The notes beneath the pieces are model-generated. The model saw only the letters and a list, made by a program, of their open reading frames with translations, made no database searches and was not told where the DNA came from. A stretch of DNA of 64,000 nucleotides, from positions 248,001 to 312,000 of the forward strand of contig QWHH01000003.1 in the NCBI GenBank assembly GCA_021404785.1. The letters run 5' to 3'. The stretch's first letter is position 1. Each line of letters starts with the position of its first letter. This document shows, one piece after another, positions 28,714 to 37,853 of this stretch. This DNA comes from Lysobacterales bacterium PRO7 (lineage in GTDB: Bacteria > Pseudomonadota > Gammaproteobacteria > Xanthomonadales > Rhodanobacteraceae). The translations under genes and the position numbers were made by a program.

Positions 28714-30210
28714 TCAGCGCAACCCGTACAACTTCATCGCATCTGCGCGCAATTCGGATTGGCTGTCGGCACGCGCGTAGAACATGTGGCCGCCGTTGTA
28801 TTCCTTGACCTGCACGCGCGTCGGATCGCCCATCGCCGGCATCTGGTCGACGATCAACACCGAGGTCATGAACGGGCAGGACAGATCGTCCCAGCCGTGT
28901 GCGATCAGCACGCGCAGGCCTGGATCGTTCGCAACGGCTTGACGCAGTTGCTTGACCGAACCCATCTGCGCGTCATCGTCGTTGTGCCACAGCTTGTTCA
29001 CCTGGTAGCTGAGCGCATTGTAGCGCGCGTCGATTTTCCAGCCGACGATGCGGGTGACGAAATCGACCATCGCGGTGGTGGTCGGCGCGATGATGCCGTT
29101 GAGCAACGGGTCGCCGGTCATCTGGTGCGGCGCATACGGGAACGGATCCCACGCGGTGACGTTGGAATCGTAACGGCTGCCGAGTTTGCCTTGCGCGCGA
29201 TAGATTTCGCGCAAGTAGGCTTGCGTCTCGATGCGCCCGCCGGAGCGTTTGACGAAAACGGGATCCAGTCCCGTCAGTTCTGTGACCTTGGCGATCATCG
29301 CGTCGGTCGCGGCCGGATCGCTGCGGCCTTTCATCAACGTTTGCGCGTAGGTGGTGCGGGTGTAGTCGATGATGGGAGCCATCGCGGCGGCGGTGAGCTT
29401 GTGTTCGCGTTCCAGATTCGCTGCGGCAATCGAAGGCAAGGTCTGCATCCACGGCAGCGGCGAGACGTTGTCGTCATCGAACGCAGCCGGATCCAGGTAA
29501 GGTGACAGCAGCACCACGCCATTCATTGCGACGCCGAGCTGGGTTTGCATGTACTCGGTAATGCGCGGGCCGCGGAAGCCGCCGTAGCTTTCGCCGATCA
29601 GGTACTTGCGCGATTGCAGCCGATCATTTTTTACCAGCCAGTCGTAGATGATGCGCGACAGGTAGTGGATGTCGCTGTTCGTCGAATAGAAATCCGTGGT
29701 CGCCTGTTTGTCGTCGACCAGTGAACGGCTGAAGCCGGTGCCGACCGGGTCGATAAAGACGATGTCAGTGAAGCCCAACCAGGTGCCGGGATTGTCGCGC
29801 AGCACGGGCGGATCGGAAGGATTGTCGCCCTCCGCACCGAAGTTCACTTTCTTGGGCCCGATCGCGCCGAAATTCAGATACACCGACGATGCGCCGGGTC
29901 CGCCGTTGAGCGCGAACGTGACCGGACGATCCTTGCCGTCCATCGTGTAGGCGGTGAACACGACCTCGGCGATCTTCTTGCCCTTGGCGTCGCGCACCGG
30001 CAACGAGCCGACCGTGGCGGTGTACTTGAGCGTGCGCCCGTCGACCGTGACCGACTGGGCGACGTGCGCATCCTTGGGCAACGGCGGCAGGTTGAATTCG
30101 GATTTCTCGCCGGTATCGGCCGGGGCTGCCGCTTTGTGCGCGTCGGCGGCAAACGCAGCGGTTGTGGTCAAGGAAAGCGCGAGCAAGGCGATAAACGGAT
30201 AGATGCGCAT
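28714..30210 (-). CDS. Secreted S10 family serine carboxypeptidase
   Basis: The 498-residue protein has a signal peptide (MRIYPFIALLALSLTTTAAF, cleavage near AFA-AD). The S10 fold is clear: FALNGGPGASSVYLNFGAIG, FIDPVGTGFS, the nucleophile in IGESYGGFRG, the Asp in HGWDDLSCPF and the His in YNGGHMFY near the C-terminus. It should remove C-terminal residues of peptides in the periplasm or outside the cell. It is monocistronic and convergent to the oxidoreductase; the neighbours do not suggest a pathway. Confidence 0.93.
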   Translation of the reverse strand: MRIYPFIALLALSLTTTAAFAADAHKAAAPADTGEKSEFNLPPLPKDAHVAQSVTVDGRTLKYTATVGSLPVRDAKGKKIAEVVFTAYTMDGKDRPVTFALNGGPGASSVYLNFGAIGPKKVNFGAEGDNPSDPPVLRDNPGTWLGFTDIVFIDPVGTGFSRSLVDDKQATTDFYSTNSDIHYLSRIIYDWLVKNDRLQSRKYLIGESYGGFRGPRITEYMQTQLGVAMNGVVLLSPYLDPAAFDDDNVSPLPWMQTLPSIAAANLEREHKLTAAAMAPIIDYTRTTYAQTLMKGRSDPAATDAMIAKVTELTGLDPVFVKRSGGRIETQAYLREIYRAQGKLGSRYDSNVTAWDPFPYAPHQMTGDPLLNGIIAPTTTAMVDFVTRIVGWKIDARYNALSYQVNKLWHNDDDAQMGSVKQLRQAVANDPGLRVLIAHGWDDLSCPFMTSVLIVDQMPAMGDPTRVQVKEYNGGHMFYARADSQSELRADAMKLYGLR

Positions 30211-30335
30211 GGCGGTGTCCGGTGGGGAAACCCGCGTACTCTAGCAGCGTCGCCGCCGCACACCTGTGCCCAAAGGCATGGGCAGCCGGCATCGAACCGA
30301 TTGCAAATGCTCGTTGCTTCGGGCTACATGCGCAC

Positions 30336-31565
30336 ATGCTCAACCTCATCTGGCTCGGGTTCTTCGTCGCGGCGATGCTGGCGGGTTTGGCGCAGTGGCT
30401 GATCGGTGGCCATCCGGAAGTGTTCGCGGCAATGGTCGACAGTTTGTTCGAGATGGCCAAGCTGTCGGTCGAGGTGATGATCGTGCTGTTCGGCACGCTG
30501 GCGCTGTGGCTGGGGTTCCTGCGCATCGCCGAACAGGCGGGGTTGGTGGAAAAACTCGCGCGCTTTCTTGGCCCGCTGTTCGCGCGCCTGATGCCGGAAG
30601 TCCCGCGCGGGCATCCGGCGATAGGACTCATCACGCTCAACTTCGCCGCGAACATGCTTGGCATGGACAACGCCGCCACGCCGATCGGACTGCGTGCGAT
30701 GCGTGAGCTGCAAACACTCAATCCCCGCGCTGACACGGCGAGCAATGCGCAGATCCTGTTCCTGGTGCTGCATTCCTCATCGCTGGTGCTGCTACCGGTC
30801 ACGATCTTCATGTACCGCGTGCAGCAGGGCGCGCACGATCCGACGCTGGTTTTTTTGCCGATCCTGCTCGCCACCTGTGCATCGGCTGCGGCCGGATTAC
30901 TCAGCGTCGCCTTCGTGCAAAAATTAAAATTGTGGAATCCGGTGGTGCTCGCCTATCTGGGCGGATTCGCCGTGCTATTCGCGGCGTTCGTCACGATGCT
31001 CGCCGCGATGACGCCGACGGCGCTCGCTGCGTTTTCGTCCCTGCTCGGCAATCTCGCCATGCTCGGCATCATCGTGCTGTTCCTGATCGCCGGCGCGATC
31101 CGCCGCGTGCCGCTGTATGAATGCTTCGTCGATGGCGCCAAGCAGGGTTTCGACGTGGCGAAGGACATCCTGCCGTATCTCGTCGCCATGCTGTGCGCGA
31201 TTGGCGTGCTACGCGCATCCGGCGCGCTGGATTTCCTGCTCGGCGGCATCCGCTGGTTGGCCGAGTCAGCGCATCTGGACACGCGTTTCGTCGACGCGCT
31301 GCCCACCGCGCTGGTCAAGCCGTTCTCCGGCTCCGCCGCGCGCGGCATGCTGATCGAGACGATGAAGAATTACGGCGTGGACAGTTTCCCGGCGTTGACC
31401 GCCGCGACCGTGCAAGGCAGCACGGAAACCACGTTCTATGTCATCGCCGTGTACTACGGCGCCGTCGGTATCCGCCGCATCCGCCACACGCTTGGCTGCG
31501 CGCTCATCGCCGATCTCGCCGGCATCGTCGCGTCGATAGGAGTGTGCTACTGGTTCTTTGGCTAA
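30336..31565 (+). CDS. Nucleoside recognition/SpmA-SpmB fusion membrane protein
   Basis: The 409-residue polytopic protein carries two Gate (nucleoside recognition) domains. The first half has TLALWLGFLRIAEQAGLVE and LNFAANMLGMDNAATPIGL, the SpmA pattern; the second half has FVDGAKQGFDVAKDILPYL, KPFSGSAARGMLIE and AATVQGSTETTFYVIAVY, the SpmB pattern. The two are separate genes in spore formers; a single fused gene in a non-sporulating bacterium shows the role is general, probably transport-related. Its stop overlaps that of the convergent response regulator gene by four bases. An upstream extension in the same frame has no hydrophobic or conserved content. Confidence 0.85.
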   Translation: MLNLIWLGFFVAAMLAGLAQWLIGGHPEVFAAMVDSLFEMAKLSVEVMIVLFGTLALWLGFLRIAEQAGLVEKLARFLGPLFARLMPEVPRGHPAIGLITLNFAANMLGMDNAATPIGLRAMRELQTLNPRADTASNAQILFLVLHSSSLVLLPVTIFMYRVQQGAHDPTLVFLPILLATCASAAAGLLSVAFVQKLKLWNPVVLAYLGGFAVLFAAFVTMLAAMTPTALAAFSSLLGNLAMLGIIVLFLIAGAIRRVPLYECFVDGAKQGFDVAKDILPYLVAMLCAIGVLRASGALDFLLGGIRWLAESAHLDTRFVDALPTALVKPFSGSAARGMLIETMKNYGVDSFPALTAATVQGSTETTFYVIAVYYGAVGIRRIRHTLGCALIADLAGIVASIGVCYWFFG

Positions 31566-32515
31566 GCCCGCATCGTCCCGAGCAGGCGTCCCGGCAATGA
31601 ACGGATGCGATTGAGCAAGGCGGCGGGCAGGCGCAGCGCGGACGTCGAGCTTTCGGCGTTCGGCGCGGCGGCGACAAAACGGCGCGCGGCCTGCGGATTC
31701 TGTTTTAGCTGCCAGTAGCGGCCGATCGCCGAATCCACGCTCAGGCGGCAGGTGCCCATGCGCACCGGCTTGATCAGCATGCGATAGACCTGACCCTCGT
31801 TGATCAGCTCGATCGCCGTCGCCGCATTCGCGCGTTCGGTCACGACCACGGTGGCGATGTGCGGGTGGTGCAGCTTGAGCGCCTTGAGCAGGGCGGTCAG
31901 GTCGCTGCGTCCGGCCTCGGTTTCGGAAATCACCACGCCGGTTTCGTTCTGCTCCATGATCTGCAGGGCGCGTTCGGCGTTGTTGGCGAAATTCACCTTG
32001 TAGTACGGCTGCAGGATTTCGCGCAGGCGCTGCTGCACGGCGGTGTCGTCTTCGATCACGAGGACGCCGACCTGGGTGCGCGCGCGGTCGTGTTCGGCCT
32101 GTGGCAGCACGTCGCGCGCGATCACTGGAGCTTCGCGCGCGATCTGGCCGGCGCTGGCGACGAGGTCGCGAAGCTCGGTGTTGTTCCATGGCTTGTTGAC
32201 GAAGCGGAACACCTCGCCTTCGTTGACCGATCCGAGCACCGCCTTCAGGTCGGAATAGCCGGTGAGCAGGATGCGCAGCGCGCGTGGATGGGTTTCCTTG
32301 ATTTCGCGCAGCACGTCGACGCCGACCTTTTCCGGCATGCGCTGGTCGCAGATGACCACATCGACGTCGTGCTGCTTCGCCAGCGTCGCCGCCTCCAGCG
32401 GATTGGTGGTCGTGAACGTGGTGTATTCGCGCAGCAGGGCCTTGAGCGCGCGCAGGATGCGCGACTCGTCGTCGATCATCAAAATGCGCAATGGATTGGC
32501 AGGCGTGTCGGTCAT
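31562..32515 (-). CDS. Response regulator with two receiver domains, second one degenerate
   Basis: The 317-residue protein has a normal receiver (about 8-125): acidic pair IDDE, phospho-acceptor Asp57 in VVICDQRMP, LLTGYSD and FVNKPW. A second receiver follows (about 147-260): VLVIEDD is kept, but the acceptor position reads VVISETEAG, with Glu for Asp, which can mimic phosphorylation; MLIKPVR supplies the Lys. The last 55 residues have no recognisable output domain. It lies four bases after the histidine kinase gene, so the kinase is its presumed partner. It may work through protein contacts; the target is unknown. Confidence 0.87.
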   Translation of the reverse strand: MTDTPANPLRILMIDDESRILRALKALLREYTTFTTTNPLEAATLAKQHDVDVVICDQRMPEKVGVDVLREIKETHPRALRILLTGYSDLKAVLGSVNEGEVFRFVNKPWNNTELRDLVASAGQIAREAPVIARDVLPQAEHDRARTQVGVLVIEDDTAVQQRLREILQPYYKVNFANNAERALQIMEQNETGVVISETEAGRSDLTALLKALKLHHPHIATVVVTERANAATAIELINEGQVYRMLIKPVRMGTCRLSVDSAIGRYWQLKQNPQAARRFVAAAPNAESSTSALRLPAALLNRIRSLPGRLLGTMRA

Positions 32516-32519
32516 CGAT

Positions 32520-33533
32520 TCAGGCGGCTTCGGCCGCGGCCGCGCCGCTGCCATCTACCGGCAGGCTAACCGAGAACGTGGTGCCTTTTCTGGGCGTCGT
32601 TCGCACTTTGATCGTGCCGCCGTGGCCCTTGACGATCTTGTGCACGATGGAAAGACCCAGTCCGGTACCTTCGCCGACCGGCTTGGTGGTGAAGAACGGA
32701 TCGAAGATCTTCGGCAGAACGTCGTCAGGAATGCCGCAACCGGTATCGGTGAAGTCCATTTGCACCTGGCCACCCTCGGCACGGCTGTCGATGGTCAGGG
32801 TGCCGTCGCCGTCGATGGCCTGCGCGGCGTTCGTGATCAGGTTCAGGAACACCTGGTTCATCTGCGACGGCATGCAGCGCACCCTGGGCAGCGGTTGCAG
32901 GTGCTTGACCACCTTGACGCGGTCACGCAACTGGTGCTGCGCAATCATCAGCGCGCTTTCGATGCCCTCGTTGAGGTCCATCGTGTCCATGCCGTCGCGA
33001 TCCACACGCGAAAAGCCTTTCAGGTTCAGCACTAGCGACGACAGCTGCGCGAGGCCTTCGCTGGCGTCGCCGAGCAATTCTTTGGCGTCCTTGAGCAGCG
33101 GACTCTTTTCGACGGCGGCGCGCGCCTCGAACAGCTTGCGCCGCGCTTCCTCGACATGCTTGACCAGCTTGTCGAGGCTGGCCTTGTCGGCATTGAAGAT
33201 CAGGTCGACCGGCTGCAGGCAGACCTGCACGGCGGCGTCGTACTGCTTGACCAGTTTGCGGTAGTCGTCGAGCAGGTCGCCGACCACCTCGACATTGCTC
33301 TTGACGAATCCGAGCGGCGTGTTGATCTCGTGCGCCACGCCCGCGACCATCTGCCCGAGCGAGGCGAGCTTGGTGGTGTGGATGACCTGCGACTGGCTGG
33401 CCTGCAGGCGCTTGAGTTCTTCTTCGGATTCGGCGCTGCCGGCGCGCAGCACCAGCATCTGCCGGCGCGTGCGCATCAATTCGTAGCCGAGCCCGGCGCA
33501 AGCCGCGAGCAGCAAAATGATCACGAGCAGCAT
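32520..33533 (-). CDS. Membrane sensor histidine kinase, partner of tandem-receiver regulator
   Basis: The 337-residue kinase has one N-terminal membrane helix (LLVIILLLAACAGLGYELM), no periplasmic sensor and a short coiled region. The H-box LASLGQMVAGVAHEINTPLG carries the His, and the ATPase domain shows NQVFLNLITNAAQAI (N), DTGCGIPDDVLPKIFDPF (G1/F) and GTGLGLSIVHKIV (G2). Between them is a long helical dimerisation segment (about 80-190). The start was placed at 33533, ten bases after GGAGGAGG. The signal is not deducible; single-helix kinases of this kind often read a cytosolic partner. Confidence 0.9.
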   Translation of the reverse strand: MLLVIILLLAACAGLGYELMRTRRQMLVLRAGSAESEEELKRLQASQSQVIHTTKLASLGQMVAGVAHEINTPLGFVKSNVEVVGDLLDDYRKLVKQYDAAVQVCLQPVDLIFNADKASLDKLVKHVEEARRKLFEARAAVEKSPLLKDAKELLGDASEGLAQLSSLVLNLKGFSRVDRDGMDTMDLNEGIESALMIAQHQLRDRVKVVKHLQPLPRVRCMPSQMNQVFLNLITNAAQAIDGDGTLTIDSRAEGGQVQMDFTDTGCGIPDDVLPKIFDPFFTTKPVGEGTGLGLSIVHKIVKGHGGTIKVRTTPRKGTTFSVSLPVDGSGAAAAEAA

Positions 33534-33704
33534 GGGCGATACCTCCTCCGTGACGGCGCAGTATAAGCGCGGCAATGCCGCAAAAGCGCGACGGCTTTGC
33601 CGATCGTCGCCGTTTCAGCGCGCCCGGCCACCTTGCGGCACTTGACGGGCTGCGCGCCTTCGCCGACGCTCGCGGTCGATTCGACAGTCCGGGGGGAGGG
33701 ACTC

Positions 33705-35045
33705 ATGAAATCCATGCTCTTGCTGGCCTTGCTGATGGTGTTGTGCGGGTTTGCCGGTGTTCCTGCGCACGCCGCAGACGCCGATGCGCGCGACCTGGCG
33801 CCTGGATTGCAGATTCCCGCCGCCGCACGGCCCGGCCCGAATTTCGATGTCGACAAGGCCACTGACGCCTACCTGAACCTGCTGTCGCCGCAGCAGCGCG
33901 CCCAATCCGACGCCTATTTCGAGGGCGGTTACTGGCTGCAACTGTGGGAATTCCTTTACGGCCTCGCCGTGGCGGCCCTGCTCCTGTGGGGCGGCATCTC
34001 GTGGCGCATGCGCGATATCGCGCGGCGAATGAACGCGCGACCCTGGGCGTATACCTGGATGTACGCGGTGTTGTTCGTACTCGCTTATTTCGTGCTGAGC
34101 CTGCCGTGGTCGATCTATGCCGGCTTCGTGCGCGAGCACCAGTACGGCCTGGCGACGCAGGATTTCGCCGGCTGGTTCGGCGATGCGCTGAAATCCCTTC
34201 TGGTCAGTGCGATCGTGCTGCCGCTGGTACTGGTTGCGATCTATGCGGCGGTGCGCCGCGCAGGCGCGCGCTGGTGGATCTGGGTCAGCGGCATCGCCTT
34301 CGTCTTCATCGTATTTGCGATGATGCTGGCGCCGGTGTACGTGGAACCGCTGTTCAACGACTACAAACCGCTGCGCGCGGGCCCCGCTCGCGACGCCGTG
34401 TTGTCGCTGGCGCGCGCCAACGGCATTCCCACCAATCACGTCGTCGAGTTCGATGCCTCGCGCCAGACTACGCGCATCAGCGCCAACGTCGCCGGCTTCG
34501 CCGGCACCACACGCGTCGCGCTCAACGACAATCTGCTGAACAAGACCTCATTGCCGGAAATCAAGGCCGTGCTCGGTCACGAGATGGGCCATTACGTGCT
34601 CAACCACGGACTGCGCCTGACAATCTATTTCACCCTCGTACTCGCGTTCGGCTTCTGGTTCACGCATCGCCTGTTCGACGGGTCGCTCAAGCGCTGGAGC
34701 GGACGCTTGCAACTGGAAGGACGCGGCGATCCGGCCGCACTGCCCCTGGCGTTCGCGATCCTGTCCATCTTCTTTTTCCTCGCCACGCCGCTGACCAATT
34801 CGGTCGTGCGCCAGGCGGAAGCCGAGGCGGATGCCTTCGGCCTGAATGCGGCGCGTGAGCCAAATGGATTTGCGATGGTGGCAATGCGCCTGTCGACCTA
34901 TCGCAAGATCCATCCCGGGCCGCTGGAGGAGATGGTCTTCTACGACCACCCGAGTGGTTATCAGCGCGTGCATGCGTCGATGGTGTGGCTCAAGGAAAAT
35001 CCAGACAACCCGACCGCGAACGCGCCGCTGCCGCCGCCAGGCTGA
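33705..35045 (+). CDS. M48 metallopeptidase, STE24/CAAX protease-like
   Basis: The 446-residue protein has a signal sequence (MKSMLLLALLMVLCGFAGVP), a hydrophilic segment, four or more membrane helices and the zinc motif HEMGHYVLNH at residues 292-301 with the third ligand Glu in RQAEAEADAFGL. The conserved substrate-cleft segments RISANVAGFAGTTRVALND and DHPSGYQRVHA are those of Ste24-type proteases. It probably degrades or processes membrane proteins. GGGGGGAGGG precedes the ATG. It is divergent from the kinase gene. Confidence 0.92.
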   Translation: MKSMLLLALLMVLCGFAGVPAHAADADARDLAPGLQIPAAARPGPNFDVDKATDAYLNLLSPQQRAQSDAYFEGGYWLQLWEFLYGLAVAALLLWGGISWRMRDIARRMNARPWAYTWMYAVLFVLAYFVLSLPWSIYAGFVREHQYGLATQDFAGWFGDALKSLLVSAIVLPLVLVAIYAAVRRAGARWWIWVSGIAFVFIVFAMMLAPVYVEPLFNDYKPLRAGPARDAVLSLARANGIPTNHVVEFDASRQTTRISANVAGFAGTTRVALNDNLLNKTSLPEIKAVLGHEMGHYVLNHGLRLTIYFTLVLAFGFWFTHRLFDGSLKRWSGRLQLEGRGDPAALPLAFAILSIFFFLATPLTNSVVRQAEAEADAFGLNAAREPNGFAMVAMRLSTYRKIHPGPLEEMVFYDHPSGYQRVHASMVWLKENPDNPTANAPLPPPG

Positions 35046-35158
35046 ACCGCGGACAACGCCATGCGCGTGGATACGTGCCGCGTCAACCGGCGCGGCCGCG
35101 ACGCGTTGCAGATCGTCAACCAGCCAGACGCTGGGCAAACCCAACCATGGAGACGACG

Positions 35159-35746
35159 ATGCACCGCACCCTAATAGCCCTGGCATTGACCGCCGTATTT
35201 TCGGCCAGCGCCTTCGCCCAGAACGCCGCCACCGAAACCCAACGCGACACCAACCAGCAAAATCGAGTTGAACAAGGCCTGAAATCCGGCCAACTCACGA
35301 CCAAGGAAGCCGGACAGCTCGAACGCGACGAGCAACTCATCGATCGCACCCAGGCCCACGACATGAAGGACGGCACGCTGAGCGCGCAGGAAAAAGCGCA
35401 GATCCAACGTGAGCAGAACCGGGCCAGTCGCCAGATCGACCAGGACAAGCACAATGCCGCGACCGGCAACCCCGCTTCGAAGTCGTCCGAACGCATGCAG
35501 GCCGACGTGCAACGCAACGCGAATCAGCAGGCGCGCATCAACCAGGGTGTCCGCTCGGGCCAACTGACCAACAAGGAAGCAGGATCGCTCGAAGGCGGGC
35601 AAGCACATGTGGATCGTTCCGAAGCGAACGCTGCGCGCAATGGCCGCGTGAGTGCGCGCGAGCAGGCGCGCACGCAAGGCAAGGAAAACCGCCAGAACGG
35701 CCACGTCTATCGCAAGAAGCACAACGACGCCACGCGTGACGACTGA
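35159..35746 (+). CDS. Secreted Gln-rich protein with an internal duplication
   Basis: The 195-residue product has a signal peptide (MHRTLIALALTAVFSASAFA). The mature part consists of two copies of a roughly 60-residue unit: QNRVEQGLKSGQLTTKEAGQ and QARINQGVRSGQLTNKEAGS, each followed by a second GxLSAxE/GRVSAREQ segment, so each unit itself looks like two EF-hand-sized helix-loop pieces. It is rich in Gln, Asn, Arg and Lys and has no Cys. The second ATG (35159) was chosen because GGAG lies six bases upstream. It is followed by a strong terminator. The family seems to be an uncharacterised proteobacterial periplasmic one; no function assigned. Confidence 0.8.
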   Translation: MHRTLIALALTAVFSASAFAQNAATETQRDTNQQNRVEQGLKSGQLTTKEAGQLERDEQLIDRTQAHDMKDGTLSAQEKAQIQREQNRASRQIDQDKHNAATGNPASKSSERMQADVQRNANQQARINQGVRSGQLTNKEAGSLEGGQAHVDRSEANAARNGRVSAREQARTQGKENRQNGHVYRKKHNDATRDD

Positions 35747-35771
35747 TTGCCTTCCTGCAAAGGGTCGACCG

Positions 35772-35797
35772 ACGGGCGCTTCGGCGCCCGTTTTTTT
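35772..35797 (+). terminator. Intrinsic terminator with UUCG loop
   Basis: ACGGGCGC-TTCG-GCGCCCGT is followed by a run of seven T. It ends the transcript of the duplicated periplasmic protein gene. Confidence 0.93.
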
Positions 35798-35869
35798 GGC
35801 TAATCGGCAGTTCGGATTATGATGGCGGTTCCCCGCAGCCGAGGCAGCGGGTTTCCGCAGGGAGGACGC

Positions 35870-37207
35870 ATGGCCGAACTCAAGCAAGCCAAGGTGCCGG
35901 ATATCGGCAATTACACCAACATCCCGGTGATCGAGGTGTTGGTCAAGCCGGGCGACATCGTCGCCAAGGACCAGGGCCTGGTTACGCTCGAATCGGACAA
36001 GGCGACGATGGAAGTCCCGGCGCCGTTCGCGGGTGTCGTGAAAGAGGTCAAGGTCAAGCTTGGCGACGAGGTGTCGGAAGGCGCGGTCGTGGCGCTGATC
36101 GAAACCGGCGACGCGGTTGCGGCGGCAAAACCGGCGGCACCTGCCAAAGCCGAAGCTCCGGCACCCGCTGCGCCGGCGCCCAAATCGGCGCCTTCCATGA
36201 CGGCTCCAGCTCCGACTCCGGCGCCTGCTCCCGTATCGTCGCCTCGGCCAAGCTCGCCGCCGGTGGCTTTCGGCGCGGATACCGTCCTGCCGGGCAAGGT
36301 GCCGCTGGCCAGTCCCGTCGTGCGCATGATCGCGCGCGAGCTGGGCGTGGACCTGGCGCAAGTGACCGGCAGCGAACGCAACGGCCGCATCACCAAGCAG
36401 GACGTGCGCGCCTACGTCAAGCGCATCCTCGAAGGCGGCGGTCCGGCACGCGCTGCAGGCGGTAGTGGATTGAACTTGCTGCCGTGGCCAAACGTGGATT
36501 TTTCCAAGTTCGGCGAAATCGAAACGCGCGCGCTGTCCAAGATCAAGAAGATTTCCGGCGCGAACCTCGCGCGCAACTGGGCGATGATTCCGCACGTCAC
36601 CCAACACGACGACGCCGACATCACCGAACTCGAAGCGCTGCGCGTGCAGCTCAACAAGGAACACGAGAAGGCGGGAATCAAGTTCACCATGCTCGCCTTC
36701 ATCATCAAGGCCATGGTCGCGGCGCTGAAGAAATATCCGGATTTCAATTCGTCGCTGGATGCGTCCGGTGAAAACCTGATCCTGAAAAAATATTTCCATG
36801 TTGGCTTTGCCGCCGACACGCCGAACGGACTCGTCGTGCCGGTGTTGAAGAACGCGGATCAGAAGGGACTGGTCGAGATCGCCACGGAGTCGAGCGAACT
36901 GGCGAAGAAGGCGCGCGACGGCAAGCTTGGCCCGGCCGACATGTCCGGCGGCTGCATTTCGATTTCCTCGCTCGGCGGCATCGGCGGCACGGCGTTCACG
37001 CCGATCGTCAATGCGCCGGAAGTGGCGATCCTCGGCGTGTCGAAATCGGCGATCAAGCCGGTGTGGGACGGCAAGGCGTTCGCGCCGCGCCTGCTGCTGC
37101 CGCTGTCGCTCAGCTACGACCATCGCGTGATTGACGGCGCCGCCGCCGCACGCTTCACCGCGCATTTGGCGACGCTGCTCGCGGACATGCGCCGCAGTTT
37201 GCTCTGA
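35870..37207 (+). CDS. aceF: Pyruvate dehydrogenase E2, dihydrolipoyl acetyltransferase
   Basis: The 445-residue subunit moves the acetyl group from E1-bound hydroxyethyl-TPP to CoA. It has one lipoyl domain (about 1-80; LESDKATMEVP with the lipoylated Lys), a Pro/Ala linker (about 85-145), the peripheral-subunit-binding domain (ASPVVRMIARELGVDL...NGRITKQDV) and the catalytic domain ending with LSYDHRVIDGA, whose His and Asp are the active-site residues. GGGAGG precedes the ATG; an in-frame ATG 17 codons earlier lacks a site. aceE is not in the window between the previous gene and this one. lpdA follows after one intervening gene. Confidence 0.95.
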   Translation: MAELKQAKVPDIGNYTNIPVIEVLVKPGDIVAKDQGLVTLESDKATMEVPAPFAGVVKEVKVKLGDEVSEGAVVALIETGDAVAAAKPAAPAKAEAPAPAAPAPKSAPSMTAPAPTPAPAPVSSPRPSSPPVAFGADTVLPGKVPLASPVVRMIARELGVDLAQVTGSERNGRITKQDVRAYVKRILEGGGPARAAGGSGLNLLPWPNVDFSKFGEIETRALSKIKKISGANLARNWAMIPHVTQHDDADITELEALRVQLNKEHEKAGIKFTMLAFIIKAMVAALKKYPDFNSSLDASGENLILKKYFHVGFAADTPNGLVVPVLKNADQKGLVEIATESSELAKKARDGKLGPADMSGGCISISSLGGIGGTAFTPIVNAPEVAILGVSKSAIKPVWDGKAFAPRLLLPLSLSYDHRVIDGAAAARFTAHLATLLADMRRSLL

Positions 37208-37217
37208 CGCGACCGGC

Positions 37218-37841
37218 ATGGACGAGTTCACCGACATCGTCATCGTCGATCTGGACGTAAACCGCACGACCTGGTCGCGCGTGCATTCGTCCATGCGTAC
37301 CTTGCATCTTAAGCTCAACCGCGATCCGAATCCGGAATGGACGCGGCTGTTCTTCGAGGAACGCAATTCGCGCGTCGAACTCAAACGCCACGGTTTGTGG
37401 GTCGAGGATGGCTACATCGTCTTCGACTGTTTGCTGATCGACGTCGACGATTACCACCTGCCCGACATCCGCCAGTCGATCGACTACGCGAATGCGCGCT
37501 CGCGCGTGCTGGTCGAGGCGCGCCACGCCGAAGTCGAACGCTTGCGCGATGAAGCGCAAAGCGAAGCACACATGCTCGGCGCACTGCGTGCAGCCATCCG
37601 CACGCCAGTCGCTGCGCCGTCCCCAGCGCCAGTTGCCGCGCCGGTGACGGTTGTGGAACCGGCCAAGGCCGTGGAGCCGGTCACAACGGTTGTCGCAGCC
37701 GAAGCCGTGCCGGCGCCGGAATTGCCCATGCCCCCGGATGCGCACGTCGAGCCACTACACGCCGAACGCGAGGCCGTGCTTGAGGCCAGGCGCAACGACT
37801 GGCGCGCGCGTTTTCGCGCCGCGCTTCATCGCAACAAGTAA
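37218..37841 (+). CDS. Unknown protein encoded between E2 and E3 of PDH
   Basis: The 207-residue protein starts 10 bases after aceF and ends 12 bases before lpdA, so it is very likely in the same transcript. Residues 1-115 form a mixed alpha/beta region (MDEFTDIVIVDLDVNRTTWS, DGYIVFDCLLIDVDDYHLPD) leading to a helix with RHAEVERLRDEAQSEAH. A Pro/Ala/Val linker like that of E2 follows (about 125-175), then a basic C-terminal helix (EARRNDWRARFRAALHRNK). No domain is recognised. The linker style and position suggest a part in the PDH complex, but this is inference. Confidence 0.75.
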   Translation: MDEFTDIVIVDLDVNRTTWSRVHSSMRTLHLKLNRDPNPEWTRLFFEERNSRVELKRHGLWVEDGYIVFDCLLIDVDDYHLPDIRQSIDYANARSRVLVEARHAEVERLRDEAQSEAHMLGALRAAIRTPVAAPSPAPVAAPVTVVEPAKAVEPVTTVVAAEAVPAPELPMPPDAHVEPLHAEREAVLEARRNDWRARFRAALHRNK

Positions 37842-37853
37842 AAGGAGTACGCC

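Noticed and set aside
30270-30335. tRNA-like T-arm (GGTTCGATGCC on the minus strand)
   Set aside because: No acceptor stem, D-arm or anticodon stem can be drawn around it.
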